Shown piece by piece: positions 54,000 through 63,045 of a stretch of 64,000 bases of DNA. The translations under genes were made by a program, and so were the position numbers. The DNA is from Methylobacteriaceae bacterium. GTDB taxonomy: Bacteria; Pseudomonadota; Alphaproteobacteria; Rhizobiales; Beijerinckiaceae. The stretch lies in assembly GCA_020638195.1 (NCBI GenBank), contig JACKJC010000002.1, positions 992,001-1,056,000 of the forward strand, written 5' to 3'. Positions within the stretch are counted from its first letter, which is position 1, and the number at the start of each line of letters is the position of its first letter. The notes under the pieces are model-generated. The model was not told where the DNA came from, did no database searches, and saw only the letters and a list, made by a program, of their open reading frames with translations.

Positions 54000-54682
54000 G
54001 CGGCGCGACCGAAGAGCGCGCGCCAATGTGCGGGTTCGCCCGGCGGCGTCAATTCCTCGAGGCTCTCGAGCGTCAGGCCGTGCGCCGTCAGTCCCTCGAC
54101 ATCTCCGCGCGCGAGCGGCCAAGGCGGGCCGTCGGGCGCGGCCGGATTGGGGCGCGAGCGGGCGATGACGAGCATCCGGGCGCCAGGCTTCAGGAAGGCG
54201 GCCAACGCCCTGCCTGCCTCCGGCAGCAGGCGGTTCGGCAGCGCCTGCAGCGTGTAGCATTCGTGTACGAAATCGAAGGCGCCCAGCCATTCCGCTGGTG
54301 GGTCGAAGAGGTCGGCGGCGCGAAAATCGACACTCGTGCGTGGGAAGCGCTGCTTCGCCCAGCGGATCGCGTTCTCGGAGAGATCGAAGGCGGTCACATC
54401 CGCGCCCGCGGCGGCCAGGGCTTCGGCATTGTCGCCGAGGCCGCAGCCGACATCGAGCGCGCGGAGGCCGGCGAGGGATTTCCCCTCCAGCCAGTCTCCC
54501 AACAAGGGATGCGCATGCTTGTCCGCCCAGGGCACGGCGGCTTCGTCGCCATCGGCGAGATCGTAGACCGCCCGGAACCAGTCGCGCCGGTAGGGATCGT
54601 CGAGCTTGCCGCTTTTCGCGGGGTCGATGGCGTCGAGGCGTTTTCGCGCGGCGGCCCGGCGCGCCGCGAAATCGTCGGTCAA
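53996..54682 (-). CDS. SAM-dependent methyltransferase
   Basis: The 228-residue product has the Rossmann methyltransferase fold with motif I in ALDVGCGLGDNAEALAAAG and AFDLSENAIRWAK for motif II. Its N-terminus carries an extra helical region. It starts at a TTG (54682) that overlaps the holC stop codon in TTGA, with GGGAGAAG nine bases upstream; this choice is better than the earlier in-frame Met, which lies inside holC. It may act on a small thiol or tellurite-like substrate, but this is not shown. Confidence 0.85.
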   Translation of the reverse strand: MTDDFAARRAAARKRLDAIDPAKSGKLDDPYRRDWFRAVYDLADGDEAAVPWADKHAHPLLGDWLEGKSLAGLRALDVGCGLGDNAEALAAAGADVTAFDLSENAIRWAKQRFPRTSVDFRAADLFDPPAEWLGAFDFVHECYTLQALPNRLLPEAGRALAAFLKPGARMLVIARSRPNPAAPDGPPWPLARGDVEGLTAHGLTLESLEELTPPGEPAHWRALFGRAA

Positions 54683-55143
54683 GCGGACTTCTCCCAGCGC
54701 CCCTCGTCGTTCTGGCGCCAATAGGACAGCGCGAATCCCTGCTCGCGCAACTGACGAAATTGCATACGGGCCCTGTTCAGCGCGTCCTCGTCGCGGCCGT
54801 CGAACATGATTATGGCGCGCTCTTTCGGCCGCGCGGCTTCGTCGGCGAGCGCGGCGACCGCATCGGCGCCTTCCACGAAAAACCGAACGGAAGCAGCGTT
54901 GGGATTGTCGTTTTCGAGCGTCAGCCAGACCGGATGCAGCGAGGCGTCGCCATCGCGCGCCGAGCCATGCGCCACGAAGGACTGGTCGTCATAGGTCCAG
55001 AGGAGATCGTCGAGCGCGGCGAGCCGCTCCGGGCTCGTCGCCTGAATGACGGCCGTCCAGCCGTTGGCGAGCGTTCGCGCGACGAGCGCGGGCAACGCGC
55101 TTTCGAGCGGTCGGCTGAGGAGATGGTAGAACCAGACTTCCAT
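54679..55143 (-). CDS. holC: DNA polymerase III chi subunit
   Basis: The 154-residue product matches HolC: MEVWFYHLLSRPLESALPALV at the start, then LDDLLWTYDDQSFVAHG, and the C-terminal YWRQNDEGRWEKSA. HolC links the clamp loader to single-stranded-DNA-binding protein. In many alphaproteobacteria it follows pepA directly; here pepA is 2.4 kb away and separated by a serine hydrolase and a toxin-antitoxin unit on the other strand. Confidence 0.93.
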   Translation of the reverse strand: MEVWFYHLLSRPLESALPALVARTLANGWTAVIQATSPERLAALDDLLWTYDDQSFVAHGSARDGDASLHPVWLTLENDNPNAASVRFFVEGADAVAALADEAARPKERAIIMFDGRDEDALNRARMQFRQLREQGFALSYWRQNDEGRWEKSA

Positions 55144-55238
55144 GGGTCGTTCGACGGCTTGTCCCGTTTCATGGCGCAGGCGCGCGGCGATTGCTAGCCT
55201 GCCCGGAATCGGAAGGCGGAAGCATAGCGGGAGGTTTC

Positions 55239-56426
55239 ATGCGCAGGCGCAATATCGCGATCGGGATCGGCGCCGCTCTGGCGTTGGCCGGCGGCGGCTT
55301 CTTCGCGTCTCTCGACAAGGAGACGCGCGGCATTCTGATGTATCTGCCCACCAACGCAGACGTTTTGACCTGGTCGCAGCCGCAGCGCGACGCCGCTTTT
55401 CGCGCGCTCGACCGCCTGCCGTTCCTTGCGAAAGCGCGGGAGATCGCGCCCTCCTCCAATCCGACGCCGCTGCCGGCGGGCAAGCCGCTGAATGTTCCCG
55501 GCCTCGACGATTATCTGAAATCGCAGCACGCCTCGGCGCTCATCATCCTTCAGGACGGCAAGGTGCGGCTCGAGCGCTATGCGCTCGATTTCGACGCCAA
55601 GGGGCGCTGGACGAGCTTTTCGGTCGCCAAATCCTTCACGTCCACGCTGGTCGGCGCCGCGTTGCAGGACGGTTTCATCAAGAGCCTCGACGACAAGGTC
55701 AGCGAGTATGTGACGGGGCTGAAGGGTTCGGCCTATGACGACGTGACCGTGCGCCAGCTGCTGACCATGAGTTCCGGCGTGAAATGGAACGAGGATTACG
55801 AGGACCCGAAATCGGACGTCTCGCAGTTCAACAAGGCCCCGCCGGATCCCGGGCTCAACGCGATCGTCAGCTATATGCGCAAGCTGCCCCGCGCCCATCC
55901 GCCTGGCGAGGTCTGGCATTACAATACCGGCGAGACCAATCTGGTCGGCATTCTGGTGTCTTCGGCGACCAGGAAGCCGCTGTCCGAATATCTCGAGGAA
56001 AAAATCTGGAAGCCCGCGGGCATGGAGGCCAAGGCGACCTGGCTGCTCGCCAAGACCGGGCAGGAGATCGCAGGCTGCTGCATCCAGGCGGCGACGCGCG
56101 ACTATGCGCGCATGGGCCTGTTCGTGCTGGCGAACGGCGTTTCAGCCGGCAAGCCAATCGTGCCCGCCGGTTGGTTTTCGCAGGCGACGACCAAGCAGAA
56201 GGACATAGGCATCCCCGGCCGCGGCTATGGCTTTCAGTGGTGGACCTACGACGACGGCTCCGTCGCCGCGCGCGGCATTTTCGGACAGGGAATTTTCATC
56301 GACCCCAGGCGGAAGCTCGTGATCGCGTCCAACGCCGACTGGAGCCGGGCGACGCTCGGGCCGGAAAACCCGGCGCGCGAGGAGTTTTACAAACGCGTGC
56401 AGGCGCTCATCGACGCCGGTGGATGA
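55239..56426 (+). CDS. Class C beta-lactamase-family serine hydrolase
   Basis: The 395-residue product has an N-terminal hydrophobic anchor (residues 6-22) and the penicillin-binding fold. The catalytic Ser-X-X-Lys is SVAK in WTSFSVAKSFTST, the Tyr-X-Asn is YNTG in WHYNTGETN, and a late GRGYGFQWW forms the third motif region. Related enzymes include nylon-oligomer hydrolase and various esterases. The start at 55239 is favoured by CGGGAGG. It is divergent from holC. The real substrate is unknown. Confidence 0.88.
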   Translation: MRRRNIAIGIGAALALAGGGFFASLDKETRGILMYLPTNADVLTWSQPQRDAAFRALDRLPFLAKAREIAPSSNPTPLPAGKPLNVPGLDDYLKSQHASALIILQDGKVRLERYALDFDAKGRWTSFSVAKSFTSTLVGAALQDGFIKSLDDKVSEYVTGLKGSAYDDVTVRQLLTMSSGVKWNEDYEDPKSDVSQFNKAPPDPGLNAIVSYMRKLPRAHPPGEVWHYNTGETNLVGILVSSATRKPLSEYLEEKIWKPAGMEAKATWLLAKTGQEIAGCCIQAATRDYARMGLFVLANGVSAGKPIVPAGWFSQATTKQKDIGIPGRGYGFQWWTYDDGSVAARGIFGQGIFIDPRRKLVIASNADWSRATLGPENPAREEFYKRVQALIDAGG

Positions 56427-56456
56427 AGGGAGCATGGCGATTGCCTTCAGCGCACA

Positions 56457-56491
56457 TTGAAAGCCGTTCATTCTGACGCTATATTGCGTCA
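56457..56491 (+). promoter_or_regulatory. Promoter and overlapping operator of the toxin-antitoxin operon
   Basis: TTGAAA (56457-56462) and TATATT (56480-56485) are spaced by exactly 17 bases, a good sigma-70 promoter. TGACGC-TATATT-GCGTCA (56474-56491) is an 18-base inverted repeat with the -10 box at its centre. Binding of the Xre-type antitoxin there would block RNA polymerase directly. The start codon is 26 bases beyond. Confidence 0.8.
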
Positions 56492-56516
56492 TTAGTCTCG
56501 GCAAGGATGTGGAGCC

Positions 56517-56867
56517 ATGGGCCTCGCCCAATACGCCGCAAACGGCTTGTTTGCACCGCGCAGGATCGCGGAGGCGTTGCGTACGACCAGCGAGGAGGTT
56601 GGGCGCACGGCCGGGCTCGGCAAGGATGCGATCCAGCGCAAGGACCGGATCGGGTCCGACAAGACACAGCGCCGCCTGCGCGAGATGGTCGAGGTGATCA
56701 ACAAGGTCGAGCCGCGTTTCGGCTCGGCGCTGATGGCCTATGCCTGGTATCGCTCTGAACCCCTGCCGGGCTTTTCCGGCCAAACGGCCATGCAACTCGT
56801 CCGGAGCGGACGCGCCGACGATGTGCTCGACTACATCGACGCGGTGGACGCGGGCGTGCACGCCTGA
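56517..56867 (+). CDS. Xre/MbcA/ParS-family antitoxin
   Basis: The 116-residue product has an N-terminal helical DNA-binding region and the MbcA/ParS/Xre C-terminal domain (LREMVEVINKVEPRFGSALMAYAWYRSEPLPGFSGQTAMQLVRSG). The tail ends with ADDVLDYIDAVDAGV, which blocks the toxin active site in known pairs. It is followed nine bases later by the RES-domain toxin gene. It would neutralise the toxin and repress its own operon through the palindrome upstream. Confidence 0.92.
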   Translation: MGLAQYAANGLFAPRRIAEALRTTSEEVGRTAGLGKDAIQRKDRIGSDKTQRRLREMVEVINKVEPRFGSALMAYAWYRSEPLPGFSGQTAMQLVRSGRADDVLDYIDAVDAGVHA

Positions 56868-56875
56868 GCGAGGCC

Positions 56876-57373
56876 ATGCGCTACGCGGGCAAGCTTTTTC
56901 GCGCGCTCAATCCGGTTTTCGCGCGAGAGCCGTTGTCCGGGCGCGGGGCGGCGCTCCACGGTGGACGCTTCAACCCGAAGGGCGTTCCCGCGCTCTACCT
57001 CTCGCTGTCGGTCATGACCGCGCTTCGGGAAGCCAATCAGGTCGGCAATCTGCAACCGACGACGCTAGTGTCCTACGATGCGGAGATCGACGCCATCTTC
57101 GACGGCCGCGATTCTGAGGCGCTGACGGGCGAGCACATGACGGCTGATGCGCTGGCCGCGTCGACGTGGCGCGACGAGATGAGAAGCGCCGGAGAAGCGA
57201 GAACGCAGGGCTTCGCGCGACGTCTGATGACGGCCGGGCATACCGGCCTTCTGGTCAGGAGCTTTGCGCCGGGGGCGACGGCCGATGATTTGAATCTCGT
57301 GCTTTGGCGGTGGGACGACAAGGCGCCGGCGCGGCTCGTGCTGATCGATGATGAGGGCAGGCTGTCGCGGTAG
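56876..57373 (+). CDS. RES-domain toxin (NAD-degrading)
   Basis: The 165-residue product has the RES pattern. The Arg lies in HGGRFNPKGVPALYLS near residue 31, Glu in MTALREAN near 52, and the Ser in a late strand (LLVRSFAP). RES toxins break down NAD+ by phosphorolysis or transfer ADP-ribose, and stop growth. The start follows the antitoxin stop by nine bases. A 116-base repeat element follows the gene closely. Confidence 0.92.
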   Translation: MRYAGKLFRALNPVFAREPLSGRGAALHGGRFNPKGVPALYLSLSVMTALREANQVGNLQPTTLVSYDAEIDAIFDGRDSEALTGEHMTADALAASTWRDEMRSAGEARTQGFARRLMTAGHTGLLVRSFAPGATADDLNLVLWRWDDKAPARLVLIDDEGRLSR

Positions 57374-57379
57374 CAGGCC

Positions 57380-57495
57380 GTGCGAGAGTCTCGAAAGGCG
57401 ACCCCCGACCGGGTCCGAACCCCTTCTCCCGCAGGCGGGAGAAGGGGCGCACGGCGTCCGATATCCGTCCATTGAAGACGTCGAGACTCTTGCAC
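57380..57495. repeat. 116-base element with terminal inverted repeats and an inner hairpin
   Basis: GTGCGAGAGTCTCGA (57380-57394) and TCGAGACTCTTGCAC (57481-57495) are inverted repeats of 15 bases with one mismatch. Inside is a strong hairpin CCCCTTCTCCCGC / GGGAGAAGGGG at 57420-57447. It resembles a small non-autonomous mobile element or a REP-type sequence. It holds no gene. Confidence 0.75.
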
Positions 57496-57520
57496 CCTCA
57501 ACGTCCGCTTCCGTCTATCC

Positions 57521-59056
57521 TCACCCCTCGTAAAAATCCTTCACCAGCCGGTCCAGCAGCCGCACGCCCCAGCCGGAGCCCCAGCTCTGGTTGATGTCGC
57601 TCGAGGGCGAGCCCATGCCGGTGCCGGCGATGTCGAGGTGGGCCCAAGGGGTCTTCTCGACGTAGCGTTGCAGGAATTGCGCGGCTGTGATCGAGCCGCC
57701 GTAGCGGCCGCCGGTGTTCTTCATGTCCGCGAACTTCGAGTCGATCATCTTGTCGTAGGCGGGCGCGAGCGGCATGCGCCAGACCTTTTCGCCTGTCGCT
57801 TCCCCGGACTTGCGCAGGCGCTCCGACAATTCGTCGTTGTTGGAGAACAGGCCCGCATATTCCTGCCCGAGCGCGACCATGATCGCGCCGGTCAGCGTCG
57901 CCAGATCGACCATGAACTGCGGCTTGTACTTGTCCTGCACGTACCAGAGCACGTCGGCCAGCACGAGCCGGCCTTCAGCGTCGGTATTGATGATCTCGAT
58001 GGTCTGGCCGGACATGGAGCGCACGATGTCGCCCGGCCGCTGCGCGCCGCCGTCGGGCATGTTTTCCACCAGGCCGATCGCGCCGATCGCGTTGACCCTC
58101 GCCTTGCGGGCGGCGAGCGCGTGCATCAGACCGACGACACAGGCCGCGCCCGCCATGTCGCCCTTCATGTCCTCCATCGAGGCGGCGGGCTTGATCGAAA
58201 TGCCGCCGGAATCGAAGCAGACGCCCTTGCCGACAAAGGCGACGGGCTGGTCCGGGCCGGCGGCGCCGTTCCAGCGCATGATGACGACGCGGCTCTCGCG
58301 CGCCGAGCCCTGCCCGACGCCGAGCAGCGCGCCCATGCCGAGCGCGGTCATGGCCTGCCTGTCGAGAATTTCGACCGACACGCCGAGCTTTTCCAGCTCC
58401 TTGGCCCGATTGGCGAATTCCTCGGGGTAGACGACGTTCGGGGGTTCGTTGACGAGATTGCGGGCGAGCACGACGCCATCGGCGAGCGCGGCGCGTGGCG
58501 CATGGGCGGCGCGGGCGGCGGCTGGGTCGGCGACGGCGATGGTCACGGCGACCGGGGCGTCCTTGTCCGAATCGTCCTTCTTCTTGGTGCGGTAGAGGTC
58601 GAACTTGTAGGCGCGCAGAGCCGCGCCGAGCGCGAAGTCGGCGGCGGCTGCGGAATCGGCTGCGCCCGGCGGCTCGAACAGGATAGCGACGCGCGTCGCG
58701 CCGCCGAGCTTGCCCATGGCCTGCCCGCCGAGACCGACGAAATCGGTCGGCTGCGGCGCCGATTCGTCGCCCTTGGGCGCGGCGCCTAGGACGATCAGCC
58801 GATCCCAGCCGAGGCCGTTCGGCGCGAGCAGATCGAGCGAGGAGCCCGCCTTGCCCTTGAACTTGGCCGCGCGAGCGGCGCGCTCCAGGGCCGCCATGGC
58901 GGGCGCGACGAGGCGCTGGGTCTGTGCGCCGAAGGCCATGGTTTCGCCGGCCAGCACGATCAGGGCGCTCGCGCCCTCCTCCGCGTCGCTGGCGGCCGGG
59001 CCGCTGGCGGCGATGTCGGCGAAGGAAACGAATTCGACCGTAAGGGAATCTGGCAT
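57521..59056 (-). CDS. pepA: Leucyl aminopeptidase (M17)
   Basis: The 511-residue product has the M17 fold. The metal- and substrate-binding motifs are VGKGVCFDSGGISIKPAA with Lys and Asp, and NTDAEGRLVLADVL, the family signature. It removes N-terminal amino acids and may also bind DNA, as known for PepA in E. coli. The start is at 59056. It diverges from lptG across 315 bases. Confidence 0.97.
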   Translation of the reverse strand: MPDSLTVEFVSFADIAASGPAASDAEEGASALIVLAGETMAFGAQTQRLVAPAMAALERAARAAKFKGKAGSSLDLLAPNGLGWDRLIVLGAAPKGDESAPQPTDFVGLGGQAMGKLGGATRVAILFEPPGAADSAAAADFALGAALRAYKFDLYRTKKKDDSDKDAPVAVTIAVADPAAARAAHAPRAALADGVVLARNLVNEPPNVVYPEEFANRAKELEKLGVSVEILDRQAMTALGMGALLGVGQGSARESRVVIMRWNGAAGPDQPVAFVGKGVCFDSGGISIKPAASMEDMKGDMAGAACVVGLMHALAARKARVNAIGAIGLVENMPDGGAQRPGDIVRSMSGQTIEIINTDAEGRLVLADVLWYVQDKYKPQFMVDLATLTGAIMVALGQEYAGLFSNNDELSERLRKSGEATGEKVWRMPLAPAYDKMIDSKFADMKNTGGRYGGSITAAQFLQRYVEKTPWAHLDIAGTGMGSPSSDINQSWGSGWGVRLLDRLVKDFYEG

Positions 59057-59371
59057 CTGGCCCTCTGGAATTGGCTGAAGCGCGGCGAACGCGGACGCTC
59101 TATATCGGCCCAGCGCCCGAGAGGGTCAATGCGGCGGACGCCGCGCCGGCGCCCGGAAATCGCCGCACCGCCATGCGAGACGTGGCCATCGCGTGGCCTG
59201 CGCGCAACGGGGGCGCTCGAAATGCCTCGAAGCATGGCGGAAGGCTCGGAAACGCTTGCTGTATCCGATGCCTAGCGATACCCAGACTGAGAACGGGAAA
59301 CGGCGGTCGATCGAAGCTATGAATGGGGCGGCGCACAGTGTCGACACGGCGCGGAATAGCGTGGGGCTGAC
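59057..59371. other. pepA-lptG gap without lptF
   Basis: This 315-base stretch lies where lptF is found in most relatives. It contains no recognisable LptF part. A frame of about 60 codons (59193-59375) ends in an ATGA overlap with the lptG start, which is the way lptF normally ends, but its protein has no LptF-like helix. The rest is promoter and leader for the divergent pepA and lptG genes. Confidence 0.6.
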
Positions 59372-60451
59372 ATGATCGGCCTCACGCTCGGCCGCTATCT
59401 GTCGGGCCGCTTCCTGCAGCAGATTCTGGTCGTCTTCCTGTCGATCAGCGCCCTGTCCTTCCTGATCGACTTCGTGGAAATGCTGCGCCGCGCCGCCGAT
59501 TCCCATGTCGGAGCGGGCTTCGTCGCTTTCATGTCGTTCCTGCGCATGCCGGTCGCCTCGGAGCAGGTCCTGCCTTTCGCCGTCCTGTTCGGGACCATGG
59601 TCGCCTTCGTGAATCTCACGCGGAAGCTCGAGCTCGTCATTGCGCGCGCCTCGGGCGTCTCGGTCTGGGGGTTTCTGGTTCCGCCGCTCGTGATCGCGTT
59701 GCTGCTCGGGCTCGCCTCGGTCTTTCTCTACAATCCCATGGCGGCGGCGATGAAGCAGCGCGCCGACGAGATGGAGATCGAGATGTTCGGCCGCGCGAGC
59801 GCCGACAAGGACGCCGGCGTCTGGCTGCGCCAGCGCAGCGTCGACGGCCGCGCCACGGTCAAGGCGGACAAGATACTCGACAAGGGCAGTCGCCTCGAGA
59901 AGGTCACGGTCTATCTCGACGACCCCTACGGTCATTTCGTCGAACGGGTCGATGCGCCTGGCGCGATTCTCACGCCCGGCGCCTGGAAGCTGACCGATGC
60001 GACGATCGTGCGGCCCGGCGAGGAGGCGAAGAAGGTCGGCGTCTACTATCTGGCGACCGACATGACGGCCGACGACGTGCTGCGCAGCCTGATGTCGCCG
60101 GATTCCGTGCCGTTCTGGCAATTGCCGGTATTCCGCGACCGGGCCGAGGAAGCGGGCCTCGAAGGCCGCACCTATGCGCTGCGCTACCAGACGCTGCTGG
60201 CGCGGCCGCTGATGCTGATCGCCATGGTCCTCATAGCCGCGGCCTTTTCCTTAAGATTTTTCAGGTTTGGTGGCGTTGGCAAAATGGTTGCAGGTGGCGT
60301 AGCGGCTGGCTTCGTGCTTTACGTGGCGACGAAGATGGTCGGAGACATGGGCGATGCGGGGCTTCTGACCCCCACGATCGCGGCATGGTCGCCGGCGCTG
60401 GTCGGGAGTTTGTTGGGTGCGCTTGCGTTGTTGCATCAGGAGGACGGTTGA
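59372..60451 (+). CDS. lptG: LPS export permease LptG
   Basis: The 359-residue product has the LptF/LptG outline: three helices at the N-terminus (RFLQQILVVFLSISALSFLIDFVEMLRR), a periplasmic beta-jellyroll from about residue 130 to 265, and three helices at the end. The N-terminal pattern MIGLTLGRYLSGRFL is that of LptG and not of LptF. It moves lipopolysaccharide out of the inner membrane with LptB2 and LptF. It overlaps the lptD start by one base. Its usual partner gene lptF is not next to it. Confidence 0.93.
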   Translation: MIGLTLGRYLSGRFLQQILVVFLSISALSFLIDFVEMLRRAADSHVGAGFVAFMSFLRMPVASEQVLPFAVLFGTMVAFVNLTRKLELVIARASGVSVWGFLVPPLVIALLLGLASVFLYNPMAAAMKQRADEMEIEMFGRASADKDAGVWLRQRSVDGRATVKADKILDKGSRLEKVTVYLDDPYGHFVERVDAPGAILTPGAWKLTDATIVRPGEEAKKVGVYYLATDMTADDVLRSLMSPDSVPFWQLPVFRDRAEEAGLEGRTYALRYQTLLARPLMLIAMVLIAAAFSLRFFRFGGVGKMVAGGVAAGFVLYVATKMVGDMGDAGLLTPTIAAWSPALVGSLLGALALLHQEDG

Positions 60452-63045
60452 TGGGGCGCGCACGCTGCCCTGTTGAACGTTCGGCGGCTGGCGCCGGCGC
60501 CATGTCTGTGATCCTGCGCGCGACGCGCGCGGGCGCGTTTGCGCTCGCCTGCCTGGCGGCGACGCCGTTCGCGAACGCTGCGCCCGGCAAGACGCCGCCG
60601 CCCCCCGCCGCCCAGGCGCAGCCCGATGCGCCGCGCATGGTGGTCGAGGCCAAGGAACTCGTCCAGGACGACAACAAGAACACCGTCACCGCGCGCGGCA
60701 ATGTCCAGATCTACTACAAGGGCCGTGTTCTGGAGGCGGACCAGGTCGTTTACGATCGTACGACGTCGCGGGTGCGCGCCATCGGCCACGCAAAGCTGAC
60801 CGAGGCCGACGGCCAGACGATCTACGCCGAGACGCTCGAACTGACCGACGATCTCAAACAGGGTTTCGTCGACAGCCTGCGCGTCGAGACGCCGCAAAAC
60901 ACATATATGAGTTCGCCACGCGCGGAGCGCGCCGGCGAGCAGACGAAATTCGACTACGGCACCTACACGGCCTGCAAGCCCTGCGAGGACGCCGCCGTAC
61001 CGCCGCTGTGGCGCGTGCGCGCCAAGCGGATCATCCACGACGCGGACGAGAAGACGCTGTACTTCACCGACGCGACGCTAGAATTCTTCGGCCAGCCGAT
61101 CGCCTGGCTGCCCTTCTTCACCGCGCCCGACCCGACGGTGAAGCGCCGCTCGGGCATACTGTCGCCGCGCTACATGCCCTACAGCACCTATCTGGGCGTC
61201 GGCGGCGGCGTGCCGATCTACTGGGCGGTGGCACCCAACATCGACCTGACGTTCACGCCCACCGTTCTCGCCAAGCAGGGTTTCCTCGGCGATCTCGAGT
61301 GGAAGCACCGTCTCGAGAACGGAACCTATGCATTCCGCGTGCAGGGCATCAGCCAGACCAACCCTTCCGCCTTCCCGATCGCGCCGCTGGGCGCGAGCGA
61401 CCGGCGCTTGCGTGGCTCGATCCAGACCTACGGCGCGTTCGACCTCAGCGACAAATGGAAGTTCGGCTGGGATGTGACGCTGCTCAGCGACCGCTACTTC
61501 TTCTCGGATTACTCGCTTTCCAATCCGCTGCACGCCGACGCCTATTTCCGCGAGACGTCCTCGACCGCCTACCTCACCGGCAAGGGCGAGCGTAGCTGGT
61601 TCGACGTGCGCGGCTATTTCTTCCAGGGTCTTTCGCCGCGCGACTACCAGCCGCAACTCGCCATCGCCGCGCCGCTGCTGGACTACAACCGCGTCTTCCC
61701 GCTGCGGCCGAATATGTTTCCGCTCGGGGGCGAGATCGAGCTCGACGCCAATCTCTCCTACACGACCGCGCAGGCGGCGCTCTATGAGTCGATCCAGCCG
61801 CGCACGTTCGACAGCTTCTACGGCCTCTACAACGTCTGCCAGGTCTATTCGCCGAACGCCGCCCGCAACGCCTCGCAATGCCTGCTGCGCGGCGTGGGCG
61901 GCGATTACGGCCGCGCGACGGCGCAGCTTTCCTGGAAGCGCAACTTCATCGACTCGCTCGGTCAGGTCTGGACGCCCTTCGTCTTCGCGCGGGCCAGCGC
62001 GAGCTATCTGAATTACGACCAGAGCCGCGTCTACGGTATCTACAATGCGACGCTGACGCCGCTTTTCAACGTCAGCCAGGCGAATTTCCTGGGGTCCGAC
62101 AATATCGTGCGTGGTCAATTCACGCCTGGCGCCGGCGTCGAGTACCGCTATCCGCTGTTTGCGCGTCTCAACATCGGCACGATCACCTTCGAGCCGATCG
62201 TGCAGATCGTGGCGCGGCCGAACGCTATCGGCTCGAACTCGCTCGTGAACATCGATGCGCAGAGCCTCGTCTTCGACGACACGAGCCTGTTCTCCTGGAA
62301 CAAATTCTCGGGCTACGACCGGTTCGAGACGGGCGTGCGCCTGAATTACGGCGGCCAATTCACGCTCAATTTCAACAATGGCGGCTTCATCAATGTAATG
62401 GCGGGCCAGTCCTACCAACTCGCTGGAACGAACAGCTACGCGACGCCCGACGCCGCGAATGTCGGCCTGAGTTCCGGGCTCGACACGCGCCGTTCCGACT
62501 ATGTCGGGCGCATCGCCTTCGCGCCGGCGGGCTTCCTGTCCTTCGTCGCCAAGGCGCGCTTCGACCAGGCCAACATGCATCTGCGCCGGCTCGACCTCGT
62601 GGCGGGCGCGACGTTCGGGCCGCTGACGGGCACGATCCAGTACGCCAATTATTCCGCTCAGCCCCTGCTCGGCTTCGACGTGCGCCGGCAGGGCCTGTCG
62701 GTCGGCGCGCGCTACGACATCACCAAGAACTACTTCGTGAACGGCAACGTGCAGTTCGACATGTCGCGCTACCTCTACAACAACACGGCCGCCATCAACG
62801 GCGTGTGGGGCTATGCGCCGCTGATGTCGATCGCGGGGCTGGGACTCGGCGCCGGCTATCACGACGATTGCACGACCTTCACCATCAACTACACGTCCGT
62901 GTATCAGGTGAACGCGTCGACCGGCCTGCCCGGCCGCAACCAGACGCTGCTGATGACGCTCAATCTGCGGACACTCGGCGAGGCGAAGGTCGGCGCCAGC
63001 CTCGGCTTCGTGCCGCAGAACGACGGCCTGAAGCAGTCGCAGTGA
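60451..63045 (+). CDS. lptD: LPS assembly outer-membrane protein LptD
   Basis: The 864-residue product inserts lipopolysaccharide into the outer leaflet of the outer membrane with LptE. A signal peptide ends Phe-Ala-Asn-Ala. The N-terminal OstA-type jellyroll is at about 60-190 (NTVTARGNVQIYYKGRVLEADQV) and includes a Cys pair in YTACKPCED. The long C-terminal barrel is rich in alternating aromatic strands. CAGGAGG before 60451 sets the start; a second Met at 60502 begins directly at the signal peptide. The next gene begins within its stop codon. Confidence 0.96.
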   Translation: MGRARCPVERSAAGAGAMSVILRATRAGAFALACLAATPFANAAPGKTPPPPAAQAQPDAPRMVVEAKELVQDDNKNTVTARGNVQIYYKGRVLEADQVVYDRTTSRVRAIGHAKLTEADGQTIYAETLELTDDLKQGFVDSLRVETPQNTYMSSPRAERAGEQTKFDYGTYTACKPCEDAAVPPLWRVRAKRIIHDADEKTLYFTDATLEFFGQPIAWLPFFTAPDPTVKRRSGILSPRYMPYSTYLGVGGGVPIYWAVAPNIDLTFTPTVLAKQGFLGDLEWKHRLENGTYAFRVQGISQTNPSAFPIAPLGASDRRLRGSIQTYGAFDLSDKWKFGWDVTLLSDRYFFSDYSLSNPLHADAYFRETSSTAYLTGKGERSWFDVRGYFFQGLSPRDYQPQLAIAAPLLDYNRVFPLRPNMFPLGGEIELDANLSYTTAQAALYESIQPRTFDSFYGLYNVCQVYSPNAARNASQCLLRGVGGDYGRATAQLSWKRNFIDSLGQVWTPFVFARASASYLNYDQSRVYGIYNATLTPLFNVSQANFLGSDNIVRGQFTPGAGVEYRYPLFARLNIGTITFEPIVQIVARPNAIGSNSLVNIDAQSLVFDDTSLFSWNKFSGYDRFETGVRLNYGGQFTLNFNNGGFINVMAGQSYQLAGTNSYATPDAANVGLSSGLDTRRSDYVGRIAFAPAGFLSFVAKARFDQANMHLRRLDLVAGATFGPLTGTIQYANYSAQPLLGFDVRRQGLSVGARYDITKNYFVNGNVQFDMSRYLYNNTAAINGVWGYAPLMSIAGLGLGAGYHDDCTTFTINYTSVYQVNASTGLPGRNQTLLMTLNLRTLGEAKVGASLGFVPQNDGLKQSQ

